Shown one piece after another: positions 33,911-41,168 of a stretch of DNA of 64,000 nt. The DNA lies in contig JBDRGO010000007.1 of assembly GCA_043817715.1 (NCBI GenBank), forward strand, positions 17,411-81,410. The letters run 5' to 3'. This stretch comes from JAFGBZ01 sp043817715 (lineage in GTDB: Archaea; Iainarchaeota; Iainarchaeia; Iainarchaeales; JAFGBZ01). Numbering within the stretch: position 1 is the stretch's first letter; every line of letters begins with the position of its first letter. The notes under the pieces were generated by a model. It ran no database searches and had not been told where the DNA came from. It saw only the letters and a program-made list of their open reading frames with translations. The position numbers and the translations under genes were made by a program.

Positions 33911-34210
33911 GTGATGGGCAGGCTGAAACCGCAATTGATAATTAATTAAGCACTGTTGAGCGAAGTGAAACAGTGCAACGCCCGCCAGCCGGCGTGACGG
34001 CTGTGATGGGCAGGCTGAAACCGCATAACTGCCACTGTTAGTTGGCACCAGCGTACTTTTCGCTCTTGGGCTCAAGAGTGCCTTAATGTACGCTTGCGTA
34101 CTCCGCCCGCTAGCCAACATGATGGCTGTAATGGGCAGGCTAAAACCACAAGCTAATTAAGCACTGCTGAAAGCAGTGCACACGTGCCAACGGAGTGAGC
34201 CGTTGAACTG
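33911..34210. repeat. GC-rich mosaic of composite two-hairpin repeats
   Basis: This gene-free stretch (33807-34259) is far richer in GC than its surroundings. A 23-bp sequence containing GGGCAGGCTGAAACC occurs identically at 33911-33933 and 34003-34025, with a diverged copy at 34128-34150. Composite units start with AATTAAG, then a hairpin (GCACTGTT/AACAGTGC at 33950-33976; GCACTGC/GCAGTGC at 34161-34179), then a 6-bp stem with a 6-base loop: CAGCCG-GCGTGA-CGGCTG (33986-34003), AGCCA-ACATGA-TGGCT (34112-34127), CAACGG-AGTGAG-CCGTTG (34188-34205). The hairpin GTACGC/GCGTAC lies near 34088. Another GGCAGGCTGAAACC copy is at ~34906. Stems differ, pairing persists. Confidence 0.85.
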
Positions 34211-34218
34211 AAACCACT

Positions 34219-34256
34219 ATATTTAAATATGTGTTATCACATAATAATTATGTGAT
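34219..34256 (+). promoter_or_regulatory. TATA box and perfect palindromic operator of vapBC locus 3
   Basis: ATATTTAAAT (34219-34229) followed by ATCACATAAT-A-ATTATGTGAT (34236-34256), a 10-bp perfect inverted repeat ending three bases before the antitoxin ATG. This fits autorepression by an RHH-type VapB-VapC complex. Confidence 0.6.
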
Positions 34257-34259
34257 TTT

Positions 34260-34502
34260 ATGCCTAATATTACTTTATCAGCAACTGATGAAATGAAGGA
34301 AAGAATGGGTCGGCATCCTGAAGTGCGTTGGTCTAATGCAGTTCGCATAATTATTGAAAAGAAATTAAATGATTTTGAAAAGGCCGAACGTTTAGCTAAT
34401 AAAATCAATCTTTCAGAGAAAGATGTTGAATTTATTTCAGATAAAGTTGAGAAGGACATGGCTAAACATGCAAAGGAGCTTTTGAATGAGGGTTACAGTT
34501 GA
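34260..34502 (+). CDS. vapB: VapB-type antitoxin (ribbon-helix-helix)
   Basis: An 80-residue protein. The N-terminal strand NITLSATDEMKERMGRHPEV, then RWSNAVRIIIEKKLNDFEKA has the ribbon-helix-helix order of archaeal VapB proteins (strand, helix, turn, helix). The acidic/basic C-terminal helix (KDVEFISDKVEKDMAKHAKEL) should wrap the toxin. The gene overlaps the toxin by 17 bases, as expected for coupled translation. It is of a different antitoxin family from the two AbrB-type loci at 28-29 kb. Confidence 0.82.
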   Translation: MPNITLSATDEMKERMGRHPEVRWSNAVRIIIEKKLNDFEKAERLANKINLSEKDVEFISDKVEKDMAKHAKELLNEGYS

Positions 34503-34896
34503 TGCAAATATTCTTTTTTCTGCTTTGATTAAAAAAGGACAAACAAGAAAAGTTTGGTTTAATCCGGAAATTGAATTATGTGCTCCAGAATTTCTTTTAA
34601 AAGAATTCTTAAAATACAGGGAATATCTTCAGAAAAAAGCCTCTGGAACTCCTAAAGAATTCCAGGATATTTCAGAAACTCTTTTTTCACAGGTTTTTTT
34701 TATTCCCGATTCAGAACTAAAACCATTTTTGCCTGCCGCCGCTTTTCTTTCAAATGATGCAAAAGACTGGCTTTATCTGGCTTGTGCTTTAAAAGAAGAC
34801 ACAATTATTTGGAGCAATGACAAAGAATTCAAGAAACAGAAAAGAATTAAAATAAAATCGACTAAGGAAATGATTGAAGAAACAGGGATGCTGTGA
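34486..34896 (+). CDS. vapC: VapC-type PIN-domain toxin
   Basis: A 136-residue PIN nuclease. RVTVDANILFSALIKKG carries the first catalytic Asp (Asp5), CAPEFLLKEFLKYREY the conserved Glu, then SNDAKDWLYLACALKED and IIWSNDKEFKKQ supply the remaining acidic residues (Asp-Asp pair and ND). This is the archaeal PIN_3-like arrangement. The GAGGGT before the start lies in the antitoxin gene. It follows the hairpin mosaic directly, so the locus may have arrived or been moved with it. Confidence 0.88.
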   Translation: MRVTVDANILFSALIKKGQTRKVWFNPEIELCAPEFLLKEFLKYREYLQKKASGTPKEFQDISETLFSQVFFIPDSELKPFLPAAAFLSNDAKDWLYLACALKEDTIIWSNDKEFKKQKRIKIKSTKEMIEETGML

Positions 34897-35062
34897 TTAG
34901 TTTACTGGCAGGCTGAAACCTGCTTGATTTTCCCTTAAATTCCGTCAAAAACCAGAAAATTCAAGGTTTTAATGGGTTTTTAGCCTGTTTTGTTTAAAAA
35001 CCTTTTTCTTGCTTCATTTAAACTATATTGTGTTTATTTGACCAATAAAGGAGGAATTTAAT

Positions 35063-35239
35063 ATGGCAGATATGTTAGTAGTAAAATCAAAAGTAGCAGA
35101 ATATATTAAAGGAAAAGGAATGATGATGGCATCAGATTCACCGGAAGCATTAAGCGGAATGGTTGCAATGTTTTTAGATAAATCAATCGCAAGATGCAAA
35201 GAAAACGGAAGAAAAACCGTTAAACCATACGACTTCTAA
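35063..35239 (+). CDS. Short archaeal histone-fold protein (truncated helix 3)
   Basis: A 58-residue protein (begins MADMLVVKSKVAEYIKGKG, ends CKENGRKTVKPYDF). Helix 1 VKSKVAEYIKGKG, loop, helix 2 EALSGMVAMFLDKSIARCKENG, and GRKTVKPYDF, the classical histone loop-2 motif (GRKTIKAEDI in HMf), are all present, but the chain stops where helix 3 would begin. This matches the short histones (DUF1931-like, face-to-face type) known in many archaea. Strong RBS AAAGGAGG, a TATA-like ATTTAAACTA upstream and a terminator palindrome behind indicate a well-expressed single gene. It is a likely chromosomal protein. Confidence 0.75.
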   Translation: MADMLVVKSKVAEYIKGKGMMMASDSPEALSGMVAMFLDKSIARCKENGRKTVKPYDF

Positions 35240-35266
35240 TTAGAAGTCGTTCACTTCTTTTTTTTA
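35229..35266 (+). terminator. Perfect 22-bp palindrome plus T-tract, overlapping the histone stop codon
   Basis: Bases 35229-35250 form a perfect palindrome (ACGACTTCTA / TAGAAGTCGT around AT) that contains the TAA stop of the short histone, and T-rich sequence follows to 35266. The convergent gene ends at 35251, so it may serve both directions. Confidence 0.75.
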
Positions 35267-35457
35267 ATTTCATCTAAAAGCCCTAATTTTTCAATAGACA
35301 AACGCTCTAATTCCTTAGTTTCCTCAAAAGTAAGTCCATTATCTCTTTTAAAAACCGCTTTTCTTATCTTGATTCTTTTCCTATCAATTAATTTTATTTT
35401 AATTTTATTTACAACGCGTTTAATAAAATGAAATTTTAAAGGCATTTTTCTCATCAA
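35251..35457 (-). CDS. Small basic hypothetical protein
   Basis: About 68 residues, highly basic N-terminal half (FHFIKRVVNKIKIKLIDRKR) with a helical C-terminal half (GLTFEETKELERLSIEKLGL). The start at 35457 or 35454 overlaps the stop of the arrestin-like gene. It is last in an apparent minus-strand operon (36981 to 35251) that includes endA. It resembles in size and charge the small protein at 30812-31033. Unknown function. Confidence 0.55.
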   Translation of the reverse strand: MMRKMPLKFHFIKRVVNKIKIKLIDRKRIKIRKAVFKRDNGLTFEETKELERLSIEKLGLLDEIKKKK

Positions 35458-35864
35458 ACAATATTTAACTGTATTTTTTTGCTTACATCAAACCCCATTG
35501 GAATATCCAATGAGGCTTCAATGAACCATTTAACTGTTGAAGTTTTTCCGCCTAAATTTAATGACAACAGGCCCAAATCAATCTTTGCCCCGGTATTAAT
35601 CGGAGTGTATTGCGGAATTCCGATTTCAAATTCATATTCTTTTGTCCGGTAATCTTTTTCTCCTTCTTCAAGCATTATTTTTATTTCATTAACCCTTCTA
35701 ATTGAAGTTTTTCCGCCTTTACTTGAATAAGAAGTTGTTTCTTCTTCTCCGTAAAAAACAGCCCTTACTCCGCGTGCCTTGGTTGCTTCCTTTAAATCCA
35801 GAAAAGCCTTTCCCTTAATTGTTTCCCCGAACTTAAAATTCGTTTTATCAAGGATTAATTTCAT
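35454..35864 (-). CDS. Arrestin-fold / Spo0M-like protein
   Basis: A 136-residue all-beta protein. KLILDKTNFKFGETIKGKAFLDL, then ARGVRAVFYGEEET, DYRTKEYEFEIGIPQ and VKWFIEASLDIPMGFDVSKK follow the order of the N-terminal arrestin-like domain of Spo0M (GExxxGxVxL ... VxxxxxGxE ... (V)xWxIxAxLDxPxxxD). Only one beta-sandwich is present, where Spo0M has two. The RBS AAAGGGGA precedes the ATG. Probably a cytoplasmic scaffold; partner unknown. Confidence 0.7.
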   Translation of the reverse strand: MKLILDKTNFKFGETIKGKAFLDLKEATKARGVRAVFYGEEETTSYSSKGGKTSIRRVNEIKIMLEEGEKDYRTKEYEFEIGIPQYTPINTGAKIDLGLLSLNLGGKTSTVKWFIEASLDIPMGFDVSKKIQLNIV

Positions 35865-35907
35865 TTCCCCTTTTGCCTAAATCAAACATTTCAATCACTC
35901 CAAAAAT

Positions 35908-36426
35908 TCAAACAGTTACTCTTTTTATTTCAAATAAATTAACATCATTTTCCCTGTCAACCACTGCAATTAATGCATTTGCTTTAATGTTTTGAGTTAA
36001 GCGGATTAATCTTGATAATTCAGGAAAATTCATTTTCATGTCTTCTGAATACACATTTAAGGTCCACTGTGTATGGGCTTCCCCTGCTTTTTTTCCTTTA
36101 GGGTAAACCCTGAAATCTGAACCGAATTTCAGGCCTGATTTTAAAACATATCCTGCCTGCTTTAATGATTCAAAAACAATTAATTTTGAATAAAATTTTT
36201 TATCAATTGAAAGACCTTTTTTAAGCAAATCATTTTCAGTTAATTCCCTGTCCCTTAAATCAGTTACCGCAATTTTTTCTTTTCTCATTAAGTAAACCGC
36301 TTCAAACAAATCCAGAATCAACTGGTTTCCTTTCCTTTCACCAAAGCCCTTGCTTTGCAATTGGTCCGCGGTTTTCTTTTCTTCAACAATGACCTTGTTT
36401 TCAGCTAAATAAATTCTTGAATCCAT
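35908..36426 (-). CDS. endA: tRNA-splicing endonuclease (homotetrameric type)
   Basis: A 172-residue archaeal EndA, which cuts bulge-helix-bulge sites in tRNA and rRNA precursors. The catalytic triad is visible as Tyr108 (SDFRVYPKG), His118 (GEAHTQW) and Lys148 (LTQNIKANALIAVVD). The N-terminal domain with IYLAENKVIVEE and LDLFEAVYLMRKEKI is normal, and total length matches the alpha-4 form. The His-loop lacks the usual HSKYLV context (HTQWTLNV), a mild divergence. A likely substrate, tRNA-Ser(UGA) with a 95-base intron, is encoded at 63.5 kb. It lies in an operon with the arrestin-like gene. Confidence 0.92.
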   Translation of the reverse strand: MDSRIYLAENKVIVEEKKTADQLQSKGFGERKGNQLILDLFEAVYLMRKEKIAVTDLRDRELTENDLLKKGLSIDKKFYSKLIVFESLKQAGYVLKSGLKFGSDFRVYPKGKKAGEAHTQWTLNVYSEDMKMNFPELSRLIRLTQNIKANALIAVVDRENDVNLFEIKRVTV

Positions 36427-36492
36427 GTGTAAAGATTAATGGAAAAAGAAGTATTTAAAACAAAAGGTTAATCAAATCTAAAAGAATAAAGA

Positions 36493-36981
36493 TTAATCAA
36501 ACCTGCTGAGTAACCGCACAGGATTCAAATCAACATATTTTGAAGAATAACGAGCAGTAAAAACGAGGATTGAATAACTTTGCCTGATGCTTTTAACTAA
36601 ATTCGCAGGCGTTTCAGCTTCAATTGGATTAAATCTTTTCATTATCTGCTTTGCAATTGCAGTATTAGGCGTGTCAATATAAAAACCAGTGAATTCTTTT
36701 TTTAATTCAGGAATTTTTGCAGCAAACGCTTCAAGCAATGAAATTATGTGCCTGGAATTAACTGAATCAATATGCAAATCCAGAACCCGCTCTCCGCTTC
36801 TAAAAATTCCCTTAAATTCTTCAGGCTTTTGAACAACAGCAATATTTCCTTCTAATCTGGATTCAGTTTTGTCCCTGATTGAAAAAGAAATCATTTTTCT
36901 ATGCTGAAAAAAATAAGGAATTCCTTCCATTGAATGGCGTTCATGCGCCTCTCTTCTAAAAAATTTAGGCTTTTCAGGCAT
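36493..36981 (-). CDS. Hypothetical protein upstream of endA
   Basis: A 162-residue alpha/beta protein, no family recognised. The middle has strand-helix alternation (RVLDLHIDSVNSRHIISLLE, then GFYIDTPNTAIAKQIMKRF) resembling a GNAT-like core, but no acetyl-CoA pyrophosphate-binding loop is evident. It is first in the minus-strand unit 36981-35251, 66 bp ahead of endA. A role near RNA processing is only suggested by context. Confidence 0.6.
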   Translation of the reverse strand: MPEKPKFFRREAHERHSMEGIPYFFQHRKMISFSIRDKTESRLEGNIAVVQKPEEFKGIFRSGERVLDLHIDSVNSRHIISLLEAFAAKIPELKKEFTGFYIDTPNTAIAKQIMKRFNPIEAETPANLVKSIRQSYSILVFTARYSSKYVDLNPVRLLSRFD

Positions 36982-37030
36982 AAATTAATTGAATTCAACA
37001 AAGTATTTTAAACACCTATAACTAACATAA

Positions 37031-37084
37031 TTTAAGAACCTTAAAGGTTCTTAAAGCTTTAAATTTGCTGAAAAGCAAATTTAA
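37031..37084. repeat. Pair of hairpins in the 5' region of trpS
   Basis: TTTAAGAACC-TTAAA-GGTTCTTAAA (37031-37055), a GC-containing linker, then TTAAATTTGCT-GAAA-AGCAAATTTAA (37059-37084). The RBS GGTGA follows at about 37094. Same design and linker as at 1326-1428, with different stems. Confidence 0.75.
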
Positions 37085-37102
37085 CTTAATTCAGGTGATT
37101 TA

Positions 37103-38212
37103 ATGGCTGAATTCATTGTTAATCCATGGGAAGTAAAAGGAAATATTGATTATGATAAATTAATCAAGGAATTCGGATTACAGCGAATAAAAGAGCTTCC
37201 AAAGGAATTCAAGGAATTCTTATTGTTCAGAAGAGGAATCATTTATGCCCACAGGGATTTTGAACGCATTACAAACGCATTCAAAAACAAAAAGCCTTTT
37301 GCAATGATGACAGGATTAATGCCTTCAGGAAAATTCCATTTCGGGCATAAAATGGTTGCAGACCAAATTATTTTTTACCAGAATTTAGGCGCAAAAATTT
37401 ATGTTGCTGTTGCAGACATTGAAGCATATAATACAAGAAATCCTGACATGAAGGAATTAAAGGAAATTGCATTAAAAGAATATTTAACAAATTATGTAGC
37501 ATTAGGGCTTGATTTGAATAAATGCGATTTTTATTTTCAGTCAGAAAGGTCAAAAGATGCGAAAAAAAACAAGGCATATTACCGCTTGGAAAACATGCTT
37601 GCAAGGCATGCAACATTCAATGAATTCAAGGCAGTTTATGGAGAAATCACGCCAGGCAAAATGATTTCTTCCTTATTGCAGGCATCTGATATGCTTCATC
37701 CCCAGCTTAAAGAATTCGAGGGCGCAATTCCCACAGTGGTTCCTGTTGGCATTGACCAGGACCCGCATATTAGATTGGCAAGGGACATCAGCCAAAAAAT
37801 TCAGGAATTTAAATTCATTCAGTTAAGTTCAACTTACCATAAATTCATGCCTGCATTAAAGGGCGAAAAAATGAGTTCATCTGATTCAACTTCATTTATT
37901 GCTTTAACTGATTTGCCTGAAGAGGCGGCAAATAAAATCAAAAAATATGCTTTTTCCGGCGGACAGCCGACAATTGAAGAGCACAAGAAAAAAGGCGGCA
38001 ACCCTGATATTGATGTAAGTTATCAACTGCTTTTGTTTGGAATGGAGCCGAATGACAAAAAACTTCAGGAAATTTATGATGAATATAAATCAGGAAAAAT
38101 GCTTTCAGGAGAGCTGAAATTAATTGCGATTGAAAAAATGGCGCAGTTCCTGAAAAAACACCAGAAAGAAAGAATTAAGGCAAAACAGAAAGTAGAAAAA
38201 TTTATTCATTAA
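37103..38212 (+). CDS. trpS: Tryptophanyl-tRNA synthetase
   Basis: A 369-residue class I TrpRS of the archaeal/eukaryotic type. The HIGH motif is PSGKFHFGH at about 74-82, and the KMSKS loop is EKMSSSD near 256. The N-terminal extension starts VNPWEVKG, which is typical of this branch; a VPVGIDQDPHIRLARDI stretch contacts tryptophan and ATP. The leader is GGTGATTTA-ATG. Two hairpins lie just upstream in the probable 5' leader, so translation or transcription might respond to structure there. Confidence 0.96.
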   Translation: MAEFIVNPWEVKGNIDYDKLIKEFGLQRIKELPKEFKEFLLFRRGIIYAHRDFERITNAFKNKKPFAMMTGLMPSGKFHFGHKMVADQIIFYQNLGAKIYVAVADIEAYNTRNPDMKELKEIALKEYLTNYVALGLDLNKCDFYFQSERSKDAKKNKAYYRLENMLARHATFNEFKAVYGEITPGKMISSLLQASDMLHPQLKEFEGAIPTVVPVGIDQDPHIRLARDISQKIQEFKFIQLSSTYHKFMPALKGEKMSSSDSTSFIALTDLPEEAANKIKKYAFSGGQPTIEEHKKKGGNPDIDVSYQLLLFGMEPNDKKLQEIYDEYKSGKMLSGELKLIAIEKMAQFLKKHQKERIKAKQKVEKFIH

Positions 38213-38232
38213 CAAGTTATAAAGTGAAAGTT

Positions 38233-39129
38233 ATGGATTATGGATTGATTTTAAAGAATGCATATACTTTATGGTTAAAGGATAAAAAAAGCCTTTTTTA
38301 TACTTTAATTTATTTTTTAGCAGGACTTTTTTTTGTAGCAATAAGTTTTGGAATTGTGTGGCTTTTCTTTCAAGATGCATGGATTCAAATGATGGCTGCA
38401 TCAACTTATTCAACTACAGTAACTCCTGATCCAAGTATGCTTACAAGTCTTTTAACTTCAATGCTTGTTCTTATTCCAGTTTCATTACTTCAAATACTTG
38501 TACTTTATTTCATAGGCATTTTAATGAGATTAAGAGCGCTTGAAGTTTTAGGATTTAAAACAGTGCCAATTACTTTAAGCAAATTTTTTAAACTGATTTT
38601 ACTTTGGGTTTGGACAACAATTGCAGCAGTTATTTCATGGCATAAGAAAACTTTTTTGTATTTATTTATTGGGTTAATGGTTTTAGCAATTATAACCTTA
38701 GCATTATTTGTTTTAGGTCAATGGCTTCCGGGAATTATTCTAACAGTTATATTGCTTCCGCTTACAATAATTTATTCTGTAATAATAATTTACAATTCAA
38801 TGAGATTAAGTCTTAGCAGTGCAATAATTCTTCAAAAAGACCAAGGAGTATTTGATACTGCAAAAGAAGCATGGGATTTAGCTGAAGGCAAGGTTCTTGA
38901 AATATTAATTGCAGTTATGGTAATACTTATTCCAATACTTATTGTTGGAATGATTGTAGGACTTATTGCAGGAGTTTTAAGTGCATTAATGAATACTGCC
39001 TTTCTTTCAACTGCAATACAGCAAATAGTTCAAATTATTATTAGTCCATTGACAGCAATAATTTTTGCTTTTGGTTTTATTACAGTTTATTCAGAAGTAC
39101 TGAAATCAAAAGCATTAAAACCAGTTTAA
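38233..39129 (+). CDS. Polytopic membrane protein, unknown
   Basis: About 298 residues with six hydrophobic segments: near 22-48, 72-100, 115-137, 142-180, 215-245 and 260-285. The N-terminus DYGLILKNAYTLWLKDKKSL and the amphipathic AKEAWDLAEGKVLEILIAVM segment are like the membrane domains of the DUF975/GlpQ-associated type, but I do not make a firm call. ATG 38233 has GTGA at RBS distance; GTG 38224 is an alternative. It is 20 bp behind trpS and probably in the same transcript. Confidence 0.7.
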   Translation: MDYGLILKNAYTLWLKDKKSLFYTLIYFLAGLFFVAISFGIVWLFFQDAWIQMMAASTYSTTVTPDPSMLTSLLTSMLVLIPVSLLQILVLYFIGILMRLRALEVLGFKTVPITLSKFFKLILLWVWTTIAAVISWHKKTFLYLFIGLMVLAIITLALFVLGQWLPGIILTVILLPLTIIYSVIIIYNSMRLSLSSAIILQKDQGVFDTAKEAWDLAEGKVLEILIAVMVILIPILIVGMIVGLIAGVLSALMNTAFLSTAIQQIVQIIISPLTAIIFAFGFITVYSEVLKSKALKPV

Positions 39130-39148
39130 TCAAATTAAGCAAAAATTA

Positions 39149-39604
39149 TTAATTCAATTTAGGCAAGAATCCAAAGAATCCCTTGCTGTTTTCTTTTTTT
39201 TCCTCTTCTTTTTCTTCCTGCAGTTCAATTAATTCAATTAACTGCAGTTCAATTCCTTCTTTTTTTAATTCTTTTATCAGGCCTTTCTGCTCCTCTGAAT
39301 CGGTTTTAATTAAAAAAACTTTTTTTACATTTGAAAGCTTTACTGTGTTGACAAGCTTGTGGTGCAGTTCGCCCCATTCAAGTATGTCTTCCGCCTTTGC
39401 CTTGTTTTCTTTTGCTGAAACAAGTATTTGAGAGATTATTTCATTTGCCTGCGCAATATCAGAAGCAGTCAATCCAAAATCAGTTTTTTTTTCAGATGCA
39501 TCAATTACTGCAAGAACAACAAGTTCCCTGCATTGCGGAAAAACTTTTGAAAGGAATTCACGGGAAGATTCTTTTTTTGTCAGAATAGGAATTAATCCCT
39601 TCAT
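39149..39604 (-). CDS. Hypothetical alpha/beta protein (possible universal-stress-like fold)
   Basis: A 151-residue protein. LVVLAVIDASEKKTDFGLTA, then helices ASDIAQANEIISQILVSAKE and KAEDILEWGELHHKLVNTVK, then a VKKVFLIKTD strand resemble the order of universal stress proteins. The ATP-binding GxxGxxxxxxGS motif is absent. The C-terminal 25 residues are Glu/Lys-rich and end in GFFGFLPKLN. It follows the next gene upstream (40437-39628) by 23 bp, so the two are probably co-transcribed. Confidence 0.6.
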   Translation of the reverse strand: MKGLIPILTKKESSREFLSKVFPQCRELVVLAVIDASEKKTDFGLTASDIAQANEIISQILVSAKENKAKAEDILEWGELHHKLVNTVKLSNVKKVFLIKTDSEEQKGLIKELKKEGIELQLIELIELQEEKEEEKKENSKGFFGFLPKLN

Positions 39605-39627
39605 CTCAATTCACTTAATAATTCAAT

Positions 39628-40437
39628 TCACTTAATTAACCTGAATAAATCCTTTTTTTTCTCCAAAATTGTTCCTTCTTCTTTAAGGAATTCCATCGCC
39701 ACCCTAATTAGGTTTTTATCAGTATTTAATCCTTTTGAAATTTCATCAAGAGTGGCTTTATCTATTGAATCAAGGAAATCAGTTATTTTCACTGAAACAG
39801 GCCTAAACAATTCATTTGCAATAAAGCAGGAACTTCCGTCAAAGCATTTCATTCCTTTAAGAGAGCCGTCCTTTAAATCTTTTTCATTTAACTGGGAAAA
39901 TTTTTTTGCAGACATATCATCTGAAAAAATAACAAACTTGCTGTTTAATTCATTTGAAAAAGAACTGCATTCATCCTGCCCTTTTTTTGCTTCAGTTCTT
40001 TTTATTCCTGATTTTTCCTCTTTTTGCCTTTCTTTTTCTTTTGGCTCGGTTTTCCTTATTTCTTTTCCGCGAACTTCATTTCTTAATTTATAAATTGATT
40101 TTTTGTATTTGTCGCTTAACTTGAATTCAAGGACTTTTTCTTCCGCAATTAATTTCTTTAATGCAATTAATTCATTTTCATTTAATTTTGATTCAAATAC
40201 CCCAAAAACACGTTCCTTCAAGGGAAGAAATTCAATTAATTCAAGGACCTTTTCTTCCGCAACCTGTTCAGGGGACTGCTTTTCTTTTCCTTTTTCCTCT
40301 TTTGCCTTCAGAACCCATATGCCTTGGGTTGCATTGAATAATTCAAATTCAGTTCCTTCAATCAATTCATTATCCACTGCCTCTTTTTCTGAAAAAACCA
40401 ATGAATAAAACGCACCCTGTTTCTTTAATCTAGGCAT
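39628..40437 (-). CDS. Hypothetical protein with C-terminal winged helix
   Basis: A 269-residue protein. The first ~45 residues are a small beta domain (FYSLVFSEKEAV, then GTEFELFNATQGIWVL). A charged low-complexity stretch spans ~125-155 (KTEPKEKERQKEEKSG). A second alpha/beta part contains NSKFVIFSDDMSAKKFS, and the last ~55 residues read as a winged helix (TLDEISKGLNTDKNLIRVAM, then LKEEGTILEKKKDLFRL). There is no signal peptide. Possibly a DNA-binding regulator. GGGGG precedes the start. Confidence 0.6.
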   Translation of the reverse strand: MPRLKKQGAFYSLVFSEKEAVDNELIEGTEFELFNATQGIWVLKAKEEKGKEKQSPEQVAEEKVLELIEFLPLKERVFGVFESKLNENELIALKKLIAEEKVLEFKLSDKYKKSIYKLRNEVRGKEIRKTEPKEKERQKEEKSGIKRTEAKKGQDECSSFSNELNSKFVIFSDDMSAKKFSQLNEKDLKDGSLKGMKCFDGSSCFIANELFRPVSVKITDFLDSIDKATLDEISKGLNTDKNLIRVAMEFLKEEGTILEKKKDLFRLIK

Positions 40438-40570
40438 AATTCAATTAAACCCCCAAATAATGAAAATAAAGAAAAGAAATGAATTTAAGTTAACTGTTTG
40501 GGTTAAATCAGGTTAAATCAGCAAAAACAATTAAAAAAATTAATTCAAAAAATAATTCAGCAATGAAATT

Positions 40571-40645
40571 CCAGCAAAAAACAATTTCATCAATAATTCA
40601 AATTAAGTTATTTCAGCAAAAACAATTTCATCAATTAATTCAGGC
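40571..40645. repeat. Decayed duplicate of the 3' end of the YbaK-like gene
   Basis: About 30 bases spanning the end of the minus-strand gene (40615-40645, containing CAGCAAAAACAATTTCATCA) recur with few changes at 40571-40601, just beyond the stop codon. A slipped duplication of a gene end. Confidence 0.6.
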
Positions 40646-41049
40646 AATTCCTTTAATTCAAGCACTAAAACCATTGTTTGTTTTTCTGTAATAGTGCATA
40701 TTTTATCAAAATCCTTCAAAGAACTATCAATTAATAATCTTGCATCATAAACACTGATTGGAGGAACTAATCTATCAGCATAACCAGTTATTTCTTCTAC
40801 TTCTTGTCCTTCAATAAAATCAGAAAAAATAGGAACCGCCTGCCTGACTTTTTCTTCATTTAATTTTTTTTTCCAAGGAAAAACACAAATCCAAACATTC
40901 TCTGATTCATCCAAAAAAACAGTAGTTTTAAAGCATTGATCTAAACTTAAACCAGTTAATTTACTCAATACAGAAACTTTCCTTATTTCTTCCCCGGAAA
41001 CAATTACTTTTGAATTCAGTTCATGGACTTTAATGAAATCCTCTAACAT
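40603..41049 (-). CDS. YbaK/EbsC-type aminoacyl-tRNA deacylase
   Basis: A 148-residue single-domain protein of the YbaK/ProX family, which hydrolyses mischarged tRNAs such as Cys- or Ala-tRNA(Pro). CFKTTVFLDESENVWICVFP with the central Lys, then RQAVPIFSDFIEGQEVEEITGYADRLVPP (GxxxGxVPP-like) and ARLLIDSSLKDFDKI match the family's strand order. The usual GG pair of the VGGVPP loop is diverged (ADRLVPP), so activity or specificity may differ. The leader is GTGATTTC-ATG. Confidence 0.75.
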   Translation of the reverse strand: MLEDFIKVHELNSKVIVSGEEIRKVSVLSKLTGLSLDQCFKTTVFLDESENVWICVFPWKKKLNEEKVRQAVPIFSDFIEGQEVEEITGYADRLVPPISVYDARLLIDSSLKDFDKICTITEKQTMVLVLELKELPELIDEIVFAEIT

Positions 41050-41168
41050 GAAATCACTTCAATTAAAATAAAAACAAAAAAGAATAAAAAGAAATCAATT
41101 GAAGGGAAAAAGAAAAAAAAGGAAAAAGGAAAGGAAAAACTAACTAATGAAAAAAAAGAAACTTTTTT

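Noticed and set aside
33757..33945. Open frame of 62 codons overlapping the transporter end and the GC-rich repeat region
   Set aside because: No RBS, overlaps a real gene in another frame, and its codons come from the repeat island.
35076..35085. An AGTAGTAA match inside the short histone gene
   Set aside because: It encodes Val-Val codons in frame, lacks the TATA spacing and GGGGG, so it is a chance match and not part of the leader class.
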